Positions 1-8,484 of a stretch of DNA of 64,000 nt are shown piece by piece; position 1 is the stretch's first letter; each line of letters starts with the position of its first letter. A model generated the notes under the pieces. It saw nothing but the letters and a program-made list of their open reading frames with translations. It did no database searches and had not been told where the DNA came from. The position numbers were made by a program, and so were the translations under genes. Origin of the DNA: Luscinia megarhynchos (lineage: Eukaryota > Chordata > Aves > Passeriformes > Turdidae); NCBI GenBank assembly GCA_034336665.1, contig CM067564.1, positions 45,072,951-45,136,950 of the forward strand. The letters are read 5' to 3'.

Positions 1-541
1 CACATCTCCCTGGGGATGGGCTTAGAGGAGGCAACCTCTGGTGTTCGAGGACTGGGGTACACCTGTAGCAACCACACATAAAACCACAGAATCACAGAAT
101 CCCACAATCACAGAATCACAGCGTGGCATGAGGGGATCAAGGGAGAGCCCTGGGCAGATTTGGGCTGTGGAGACAGGAGGAAAGGGAATCACATTTGGCA
201 GGGAAGGTGTCTCACCAAAGTCACCTTTCAGTCCTAGGAGTGGGAAATGCTCCTTGTCTCATGCATCCATCCATGCTCCCAGCACAGGCTTCAGGCTGGA
301 TCACAAAGGTCACAAGTCAAAATGAGAGCAGTCACATTGTGAGCTGCTTTCTAGTTAAAGTTTTTGTGTTCATGCAGAAGGGGCATGTCTATGGTTTCTC
401 TCTGACTCCTGTACTTGCCTTTACCTACATTGAGATGACAAAAATGTGATTTTGACAATCAGAGATGTCTGTTACAGGGTAATCTGCTTCATTACATGCA
501 TCCTCAGTACTGACACCTTTTCCTCTTCTTCCCCTGTCAAG

Positions 542-1072
542 CTGATCGACAAAAATTATGGCAAGGAAATGGCTTTGGAGGAGACCATCCATTCAGGGAA
601 TATTGGTCAGAATCAGGCTATTGACCGAGACTACAGAGATGCCACGGGTCTGGACCGTGGTCACTTGTGTCCCAGTGGCCACCTAAGTGGTCAGAAAAAC
701 GCTACCTTCACCCTCACCAACATAGTGCCCCAGTACATGACACTCAACCAGGGTGCCTGGAGAGAGTACGAGGACACAACGATGCCCCAGAAAACCCGGG
801 GCTGTGATAAGACCTATGTCATCACAGGTGCTGTACCTGGGAACGACAAGGTCCCCAGTGGGAGGGTTAATGTACCCAGCCACATCTGGTCAGCTGCCTG
901 CTGCCTGAACAAGGACAAAAAGCCGCTGAGAGCTTGGGGGGCCATTGCTGAGAATGAGAGAAACAAGAACAAGGTGAACATCTTTAACCTGAGGGAGCTG
1001 GAGAAAAAGTTGGCCAAGCACTACGGGAAGCCAGAGGTAACTCTGTTCAAAAATTCCTGCTCCCAGCAATAA
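542..1072 (+). CDS. ENDOD1-like: E0: last exon of an ENDOD1-like secreted endonuclease (5' exons outside window)
   Basis: Seen: an open exon of 176 codons plus TAA, beginning directly after a pyrimidine-rich tract ending CAAG (AG at 540-541), the same phase-0 acceptor as in the other copies. It encodes the nuclease core: a DRGH motif (His at exon residue 41), then NIVPQ followed by LNQ..W..YE, the metal-binding Asn and neighbouring Glu pattern of DNA/RNA non-specific endonucleases. Known family role: secreted or membrane-linked His-Me finger nuclease fold acting on DNA/RNA with a divalent metal. The frame stays open upstream to 446, but that part is intron read-through, not coding. Like E2, it is five to six residues shorter than E4/E5 before the IG.NQAID segment. 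The C-terminus reads NSCSQQ where the other copies have ACPR. Its signal-peptide exon would lie left of position 1. Probably functional as far as can be seen. Confidence 0.85.
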   Translation: MIDKNYGKEMALEETIHSGNIGQNQAIDRDYRDATGLDRGHLCPSGHLSGQKNATFTLTNIVPQYMTLNQGAWREYEDTTMPQKTRGCDKTYVITGAVPGNDKVPSGRVNVPSHIWSAACCLNKDKKPLRAWGAIAENERNKNKVNIFNLRELEKKLAKHYGKPEVTLFKNSCSQQ

Positions 1073-1119
1073 GCCTCTCATCCTTGATGGAAAAGGCTCA
1101 GGAGCTTTTTCCACATGTT

Positions 1120-1690
1120 ACAGAATCACAGAATCACTGAATGGGATGGTTTTGATGTGTCCCTAAAGCCTTCAAAATCATCACATTTTGACCTGTCTGC
1201 CATGGGCAGGGACACCTTCCACTACCCAGGGTTGTTCCAAGCCCTCCCCAGCCTGCCCTTCAACGCTTCCAGGGATGGGGCACTCAAAAGACATCTGAGT
1301 CATATTTGCTCACACCACAGCCTGCTCCCAGGAATTTACTTCTTTAGAATATCCCATCTCACCCTGCCCTCCATCACTGGGAAACCATTCCCTCTTGTGC
1401 TGTCACTCCATACCCTTGTCCAAAGACCCTCTCCAGCCCTCTTAGACATCCTGCAGGTACTGCACTCTCTGGAGAATTCTCCAGGCTGAACATGCCCAGC
1501 TCTCTCAGCCTCTCTCCAGAGCAGACGTGCTCCAGCCCTCAGAGCACCTTCATGGCCTGCACTGGACTCCACCCCAACAGCTTTGTATCCTTCTTGTGCT
1601 CTGGGCCCCAGAGCTGGAGGCAGCACTGCACCTGGGCTCTCAGCACAGCACAGCAGAGCAGAGCAGAGCAGAGCAGAGCAGAGCAGAGGG
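1120..1690 (-). repeat. CR1-type LINE 3' fragment, antisense, downstream of E0
   Basis: Seen: CACAGAATCACAGAATC-type start, GGGACACCTTCCACTA, CTTCCAGGGATGGGG, then CTCCAGGCTGAACATGCCCA and CTCTCAGCCTCTCTCCAGAG, the recognisable reverse strand of an avian CR1 3' region. The same fragment follows the stop codon of E0 to E5, so it was there before the array expanded and probably lies in the 3' UTR. It ends in a CAGAG pentamer run (7 units here). Long antisense ORFs across it are shadows. Confidence 0.75.
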
Positions 1691-2367
1691 GGACAAATGT
1701 CCTGTGCAGCTTCTGTGCTGCTTCCTTCTCTGGTGTGGTTCCAGCTCTGTCCCTCAGGGCACCTCCTGCTCTGCCCAAAGGCACAAAGCCGTGGGCAGAG
1801 CCTCCAGCTGCTTTGCTTTGCTGCCCATCTCAGGAGAGAGCTCTCAGGGACAGTCCTCTCCTCCTTAGCTGAGAGTCCCTGACAGTGTGCAGCTGACTTG
1901 TCCCTCAGCTCCTTAGCAAGGCCAAGGCACCAGGGCACCTCAGGCTGCTCAGACATCTTGTCTGGGCATCTCCATGTCTGCACATACCCAAAGCCCAACA
2001 ATGATCCTGGACGACCTGCTCGAGCTCATCCTACTTGAGCCTGGAGTGTGGACTAGAAGATCTTGAGAATTCCCTGCAAAACCCAACAATTCAGTGATTA
2101 TGTGATCCTGGGACATGCTTTTTGCTTTGCTTGCTTTTGATAGTGCACCTTGAGAGCAGCATCTGTTGTATCAGACAGGCAGGCTTTGGCACCAGATACA
2201 TAGAAAGCTTTGGGCAGCAACAGGTTAATTCCTGTGATGCACCCTTTGAATACCTTCATTTTCTGATCTACTTCTGCAGCTTTTCTGCAGATGTATGGGA
2301 AATTGATTTGGGAAATGTATTGTAAAAGATCATTGTGTGCCACATCATTTAGTGTGCAAGAGCTTCC

Positions 2368-2373
2368 AATAAA
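2368..2373 (+). promoter_or_regulatory. Candidate distal poly(A) signal of E0
   Basis: AATAAA about 1.3 kb after the stop, in a block that is conserved at the same relative place after E1 to E5 (12550, 27068, 36315, 44713, 59302). Conservation of the hexamer in every copy, amid indels nearby, suggests the real 3' end lies here and that the CR1 fragment is part of the 3' UTR. Inference only. Confidence 0.5.
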
Positions 2374-2736
2374 AAATATTTGCTGCAGGACTGGATTGCA
2401 GGGTCATGTCATATAGAAACTACTACTTCTCACTGAAATTTCTACAATCACCAGGGATGTCACAGTGCCAAGAGCATCCTTACAGGGCATTGGGGGTCCA
2501 CGTGTAATCTGAGGATGCCATAACATCCACACAAGTGTCAGCAGCAGACACCAGTTACTTCTTCTTTGCAGACATCTCTGCTGTACCTCAAGGGGGCTCC
2601 TGACTTGCTCACTCACCTGTGCACACTGGCTGGGGCTTGAGACCACACTCATCCTCACCATTGCTCATCCCACCCCCACTGTCCCCAGTTTCCAGGCTCT
2701 GGAACTTTGGCTGCTTGACCATCTGTTGTGGTTTGA

Positions 2737-3560
2737 CACTGGCCAAACACCAGGCACCAAAAAAAGCTGCCCACGCTCCCTCCCCTGCCATAGCTGGACA
2801 GAGGACAGAAAAAATAATAATGAGGGGTTCATGAACTGAGATAAGGACTGCCTCTGATGGCAGTACAGGTTGAACTTACATGTAGAAAATGAGTTTATTA
2901 CTAACCAACATAGAGGAGGATAGCGAGAGGTAAAATAGCTCTTAAAACCCCTTTGCTTCCCCCAACATTTCTCTCTTTCCCAGCAATATCACAAGAAGAC
3001 AATGTGGCAGATTTGGTCCATTCATTACCCAAGGCTTTCTCCCAATGCTCAGGGAGAGGAGTCCCTTCCCTGATGAACCGTGGGGTCCCTCCCATGGGAG
3101 ACAGTACTCCTTCAACTTCAGCCTGGCTCCACTCTCATGTTGCAGCAGTCCAACCAAAATTGCTGCAACGTATGTCCCTCCCAAAGGCACAGAGTCCTCC
3201 CAAAAGTGCTGTGGCATGGGTCATTCTTCCATAGGGTGCAGTCTTCCACGGATAGACTGCTCCAGCCTGGGGGCAGGGGACTCCTCCCTTCGCTGTGCCT
3301 CCCACTGGATCACAGGCTCCTCCAGGCATCCACCCGCAATGGTGTGAGCACCAACCCATGGGCTGTGGGCAGATCTCTGCATTCCCTGTGGATTTCATGG
3401 GCTGTGGGTGGATCTCTGCATCCCCTGTGGATCCAAGGGCTGCAGAGGCACAGCTGCTTCACCATGGTCTCACCAGGGCCTGCAGAGGAATCTCGGCTCC
3501 AGTACCTTGAACATCCTCCCCCTCCTTCTCCACTGACCTTGGTGTGTCCATGTTGTTTCC
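2737..3560 (-). mobile_element. LTR-like remnant, antisense, in type B spacer
   Basis: Begins with a TGTGGTTTGACAC-type end typical of avian ERV LTRs read from their 3' side. It has an antisense AATAAA (TTTATT at 2894-2899) about 160 bp in. A paralogous copy sits at 48187-49025. It contains an internal duplicated GGCTGTGGGCAGATCTCTGC-like segment near 3358-3430. No coding potential. Outer boundary uncertain. Confidence 0.4.
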
Positions 3561-3589
3561 CTCACAAGTTACCTCCTCCACTTCCCTGG

Positions 3590-4390
3590 AGAGTCTACCT
3601 GCACAGTCTCCCACAGTGTTCTGCTGGAAAAGCCATCAGCCCATGGATTGGAGAGGTGCTCTCTTGGCTGGGCCAGGAACTGTGTGCATGTCCAGGCCCA
3701 GAGAGTGTTGGTGAACAGTGCCACATCCAGCTGGCGTCCGGCCACGAGCGGTGTCCCCCAGGGATCTGTGTGGGGCCCAGTCCCGTTTGCTCTCTTTGCT
3801 GCTGGCCTGGGTGAGGGCACTGAGTGAGGCCCCAGTAAGATCTGGGATGACAGCCAGTTTGGAGGGAGACTCAGCTGCTGGAGGGCAGGCAGGCTCTGCA
3901 GAGGGCTCTGGACAGGCGGGATCCATGGCCAAGGCCACGTCTGCAGCCGGGGCAGAGAAAGGCCATGAGGTGCTGAAGGCCCTGGAGGGTCAGGCCTGTG
4001 AGCAGCAGCTGAGGCAGCTGGGGCTCTCCAGCCCACAAGAGTGGGGAGGCTCTGAGCCATTATTTCTCTCTACAGCTCCCTGAAAAGTGGCTGTAGCCAG
4101 GTGGGAGTCAGCATTTTCTCCTAGGAAACCAGCAGGACAATGAGAGGACAAGGCCCCAATGTGCACCAAGAGAGATTCTGGTGGGACATCAGGAGGAATG
4201 TCTTCACATAAAGGGTGATTCAACATTGAAGTGGACTGCCTGAGGATGTGATGGAGTCCCAGTCCCTGGAGATTGGGTGTGGCACTCAGTGCCATGGTCC
4301 AATTGACCAAAGGGGGATTGGTCAAAGGTTGGACTCCATGATCTCAGAGGCCTTTTCCAGCAGAAATGGTTCTGTGTTTCTCACAGGGGA
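3590..4390 (+). mobile_element. CR1 LINE remnant, sense, reverse-transcriptase 3' part and 3' UTR
   Basis: Sense-strand fragments resemble the CR1 reverse transcriptase (VPQGSV.GP-like reading around 3755-3785, broken by frameshifts), followed by the CR1 3' region ending near GGTTGGACTCCATGATCTCA. The longer paralogue at 49425-50530 also keeps an upstream segment (IHKKG, NYR.V.LTS-like reading). Relative to that copy, about 720 bp is missing at the 5' side here, with the junction near 3590. Confidence 0.65.
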
Positions 4391-6780
4391 GGATAATTTT
4401 GCAGTTTGCTCTGTGTCTGTCCACCTTTGGGGACAACTCTGGGCTCCACTGTGTCACAGGGATTTTAGCCATTAAGAAAAATGATTTTTGTCTGGAGCTG
4501 TAAAAGACACACGGCGACCTAAAGCCACTTTACTGCAAAGTGGGTTGGATCATGGACCTTGCTTAGTCCTTTTCCCAGTAACACCAGGGGTTCACATTCT
4601 GTGGACTGAAGATGTCGCCATGTGCTGTCCCAAAAGAGAAGCAAACAGAAGAGTCAAGACAGTGGCACCTACTGGCCTCTGCTTTACAGAGCAGCTGGGC
4701 AAAGCTCTGTTGGTCCATCCAGGAGCCAAAATTTCCTGTTTAGCAATATTTACATTATAAGTTCACACCTCAGATTTCTGAGGAACTACTTACCTGTTGT
4801 GTATCTGGGCTCAGTTTCTTTTTGCACTCCCTGCACTGAGGTTCTCAATTGTTGTACCTGGCAAAATGTCCCTTCCTGTTGGGCAACAGCCCTTTGGCAC
4901 AGGAATATCAGCCAAAAATCTCTGAGGGTCAGGTGAGGAGGTGTTCAGGAATGCTGCTGCCCAAGCACTGTGCCCCACACCCGAAGATGCTGCGGACAAC
5001 ATTGATACCCTGGCAGTGTTTTTGGGGGATACAAACTGAGTTTCCAGCATCGCTGAAGTCAGCCACCCTCATATAGTGCTGCAGGCTCTGCATGATTTCT
5101 CTTGGAGATCAGCCTGTGAATGTTTGTTGCACCAGGATGTTTGGAAACTCTGCGCTGCTGATTGCAATGAAGAAGGAAAGAAGGGAACACATCTTGACAG
5201 ACCATGTCCCTGAGAAAATTAGAGACACAATGTACCCAAACAAGACTCTGGATTTGCAGCTGTTCATTGGATGCTCAGACCACAGAAAGGATCAATTAAA
5301 TCTGACCTGCAGCTGCCCAATATCAGTTATACCATAGAAATTTAAAAAACCCCAAAATATTAGTTCTATTTTCTGTCTTTAGGAAGGTGTAAGTGAGGAG
5401 GAAATGCATTAGGAGTAAGCTTAGAGAATCCTCGATAACACCCATTTAAGATTTTGAAGTGTTTTACGATCAGCAAATGAAACACACAGATCTCTGATAA
5501 GAGAAATGAAGAAGGAAAATGCAAAGTAGCTTGCCTGAATTTATGCAAGAATAGAGAAGCACAAACAGCACACAGACCTCCAGGGCCCATCCCTGTGTCC
5601 TACCATCCTTACATTTTAGAAGAAGTACTTCTGATTTTGTACTACAATTTTCCACACAGTTTTAAGTGTTAATTCTAAGCTCGAAGGAGTTTTTTTTAAT
5701 GTGATGTCATTTAACTCATCATCTCCTCCTCTCTACACACATGATAGAAAAGGATTTAGTACTTCAGAATGATAAAAAGAGCAGAAAAGAAAGTCCTCAA
5801 TTTTACTCATAAGGCAAATTCTCTTTCTAATGGGCACAATGAACACAAGTTTGAACTAGCATTCATTCCTCCTCAATGAAGGAGAGAAAACACTGTTTGG
5901 AAACTTCAAGCCTACTAAATAGATATGTTTAAGATGTTGTGATTTCCTGCACTAAGATGTTGTATAATGTGTGCTGTGTGTTATCTGTTCATCTGGCAGA
6001 TTTCACTGCAGGCAGATTTGAAACCAGTACCCAAACAGCTGACAAACACATCACAGAATCTTTAAGGGCACCCAATAAAGCAAAAGCCCTGCCTTGTGCC
6101 AGCTGGGCTGCACAGAGAACCAGGGGAAGGTTTTGCTTGGTAGGAGAACAAAGTGAGCACATCACTCTCACCCCTTTTGCTGGACAGCTCCTGCAACCCC
6201 AGGTCCTCTGCCTGGATGGATTTTTTCTCCTGGCATCAGATGCTGACACAGCCCCTGATGGGATGAAAGCATCAGGGTGATTTCAGGCTCAGGGACTTCT
6301 GCAGACACCTCTGCTGTTCCTCAGGGGGCTCCTGACTTGCTCAGCCCACCTCTTCACACTGGCTGGGGCTTGAGACCACACTCATCCTCACCATTGCTCC
6401 ATGCCAACTGCCCCAGACTTCCAGGCTCTGGATCCACTGACTGCTTGATCATCTCCATCAGCCCCTCCTCTGTCAACTTCCCAGGTTCTTCCCAGGACCT
6501 TTACCCCTGGCAGTACCCAGAAATGCCCAACCCTCCGCAGCAAGCCTGTGAAACACTTAGGAACCCAATAGAGAAAGAAATCATCTGAGTCATTTCAAAA
6601 TCCCCATTCTCCATACTGCAATCACAACAGAGTTTACATATTCTGGCATTTGATAATTGTCATTCTTGACACCAAAACTCAACCAAGTCAACTGCAAAAT
6701 TGATATCTAATGTGTAATTAGGAAGGGTGGAGAAGGACATTGACTGCCAAAACACCACGCAAGGTATTGCAAAATCTACT
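4391..6780. other. Type B spacer, no gene recognised
   Basis: Paralogous to about 50530-53515. Short ORFs only, none resembling a known protein. Relative to the other copy, about 580 bp (equivalent of 52235-52815) is missing at about 6083, where the flanks share a short AAGCCCTGCC-like microhomology. Nothing else seen. Confidence 0.5.
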
Positions 6781-6789
6781 TGGAAATCC

Positions 6790-6796
6790 TATAAAA
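6790..6796 (+). promoter_or_regulatory. TATA box of E1 (proximal promoter)
   Basis: TATAAAA located 89 bp before a canonical splice donor, at a position matching TATAAAC at 20617 (E2) and TATAAAA at 53526 (E5). Transcription would be expected to start about 25-30 bp downstream. Confidence 0.6.
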
Positions 6797-6819
6797 CCCA
6801 GCCTGTCTGAGAGTGCAGA

Positions 6820-6885
6820 GAGGCATTTGAGAATCCTCTGCCACTTTGGGGCTGCGAGCAGCATCGTGTACCACACTTTCTCACG
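6820..6885 (+). other. Non-coding 5' exon of E1
   Basis: The segment between the inferred start site and a GTAGGT donor (GT at 6886-6887). It has no ATG, in keeping with a leader exon. The matching acceptor is TTGCCTTGCAG ending at 8450. The start is inferred from TATA spacing; the donor is seen directly. Homologous exons occur before E2 and E5; those of E3, E4 and E6 are damaged. Confidence 0.55.
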
Positions 6886-7724
6886 GTAGGTTTGTTTCTA
6901 AGTATCTCTTATTTTAAATATTAAGTTAGTTAGATGAATTTTAATCTCATGGAGTGGGTAACCCTAAAAGGATGTCTCAGACACTTCTTAGCTTGATTTG
7001 GGGCAGATAGGGCCATGCTCTGCAGTGTACTGTAAGAAGTCACCACCTGTGGTTCATGCTCTCAAATTCCTCTTCATTGGTCAACACGTTGTTGACACAG
7101 GGCTTATAAAGAAAAAAAGGACCAGATGTCTTGGGTCAGAGCAGGGCTGTGTGTAGCACAACATCCTGAATGCAGTGGAAATGGAGAGATGAGGGTCAGA
7201 GAGAAGGATAAGAAAAGAGCAAATGTGCAAAGTGACTTGTCAAGCCTTCGGCAGCCCTCAGCTCAGACCCTTCCCAGCCAAGGTGGGCTTTGTGATTTAG
7301 AGGCTGTGGCAGCTTTCTCTGCCAGGAACCCTTTGAACTGCCTGTCCTACCTGCCCTATTCCAAATGCTGATGATAATAAATCACTGCACTGTGTGTCTG
7401 GCCATGCAAATGGAAGCATCCCTGCTATGCCAACCCTGTGCTGCCTCTGAAAGGACACAAAGCCCCTGGCTTGGTTGCCAGCATCCCAGGGAGCTTTTCA
7501 GCAGTTTTCTCATAAAGGAATGATCTTGCTGACTGCTGAGAATCACCACAGCACTGAGAAAGACAAAATGATACATCTGGCAAGCCAAGAAATTCCTGCA
7601 ATTGCAATGTTCCTTTGACTGTGCAGGAAAATCCCTCATCAAAGCTGAAGATGGGCAGCAGCAGGAATCCCAAGCACCCACAGGCAGAGCTGCCCCCCCT
7701 CAGTGCTTGCAGTGCAGCAGCCAT

Positions 7725-8240
7725 TGGGCTGATAAGATAGAGGTGTTATCCCCCATGCTTGCTGCTACCATCTGCTTGGGCCCTTCATTTTGTCTCTCCA
7801 TGTGTCTGCAAGTTCAGAGTCTGGGGTTGGATAACGTGGAAATGCAAGGTGAGCAGCAGGACAGCCATTGCCCAATGTCAGCTGAGAGGCAGGACCCCAA
7901 GTGCATCATTTGGGTTCAGGATTGGGTGTGACTGGAGGAGCTGTGTGTCTGTGTGAAGCTGGATGGGGCCAGAGCCATGTAGGAAGTGCAGCACTGCTGT
8001 TCTTTCTCTGCCCAGTGTCCCATGAGATGAAAGCCCAGCTCAGCATTGCAGGGGGCTGAGCAGAGTCTGTGCCCAGCTGCAGGTGTCTGCTGTGGGGAGG
8101 TGCTCAGAGCAGGAGGGAGGTGGGGAAATGTGACCTTGTGCCAGGGCTGTGCCTCAGTTGCAAGATAACTCTGCTGGGAGAGGTGATTACACTCGTGGTG
8201 CCTTTGGCTCCTTCCTCACCCACGCTGACTTCTCCCACTG
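7725..8240 (+). other. Intron 1 block, extremely conserved among copies
   Basis: By eye almost identical to blocks at about 21530-22060, 31385-31925, 39893-40430, 54440-54980 and 62880-63420. A chance 74-codon frame across the first 200 bp differs at only a few positions among all six copies, although it has no coding features of its own. The region includes the 36-bp candidate exon at 7813-7848. Confidence 0.7.
7813..7848 (+). other. Candidate 36-bp cassette exon in E1 intron 1
   Basis: A pyrimidine-rich run ends in TCTGCAAG (AG at 7811-7812) and the segment ends CAAG followed by GTGAGC (GT at 7849-7850), so it has both splice signals. Identical copies occur at 21636-21671, 31493-31528, 40001-40036 and 62989-63024; 54549-54584 differs by one base. 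It contains an ATG six codon-positions before its end that, if joined to the exon at 8451, opens a frame overlapping and out of phase with the main start at 8485. Use as an exon is inferred. Confidence 0.35.
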
Positions 8241-8484
8241 CTGCCTCCTCCTCTGGGCGGCACCTCGACCCTGGTTTAGGTTTCACACTTATTGCCCTCA
8301 TCATTTTTCCATATCCTGGAGGAGAGAAATTACTCCTTTCCTGCTCTCTCATAATCCCCTCCTCTGCCAGCTCAGTGCCTCTCCACAAAAAGCCTCCAGG
8401 CCATGGCCAGCTCTGTCCAAGCTGAGTGTCCCTCTGTATTTGCCTTGCAGGGGAGCAAGAGCCCTTCACTGAAATCCTCCCACC

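Noticed and set aside
446..541. Upstream ATG extending the E0 last exon (and 10161-10736 for E1, 25176-25265 for E2)
   Set aside because: These stretches are intron sequence before the conserved acceptor; the protein family continues from the previous coding exon at this junction.
1122..1145. CACAGAATC repeats as a regulatory or attachment site
   Set aside because: They are the usual microsatellite-like terminus of avian CR1 elements and occur at each CR1 end in the window.
1336..2001. Antisense ORF of about 220 codons, repeated near 11546-12196, 26066-26705, 35276-35938, 43901-44338 and 58499-58936
   Set aside because: It lies in the antisense CR1 fragment and the pentamer run, varies in length with the repeat, and has no gene-like signals.
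3080..3814. 244-codon plus-strand ORF
   Set aside because: Runs across an LTR remnant and a CR1 remnant. The paralogous region at 48673-48915 does not keep it open.
7602..7931. Small conserved ORF (about 74 codons) in intron 1 of every copy
   Set aside because: Conserved at DNA level including non-coding neighbours, several frames are open, no Kozak or domain. More simply explained by recent duplication or homogenisation, with the 36-bp exon noted separately.
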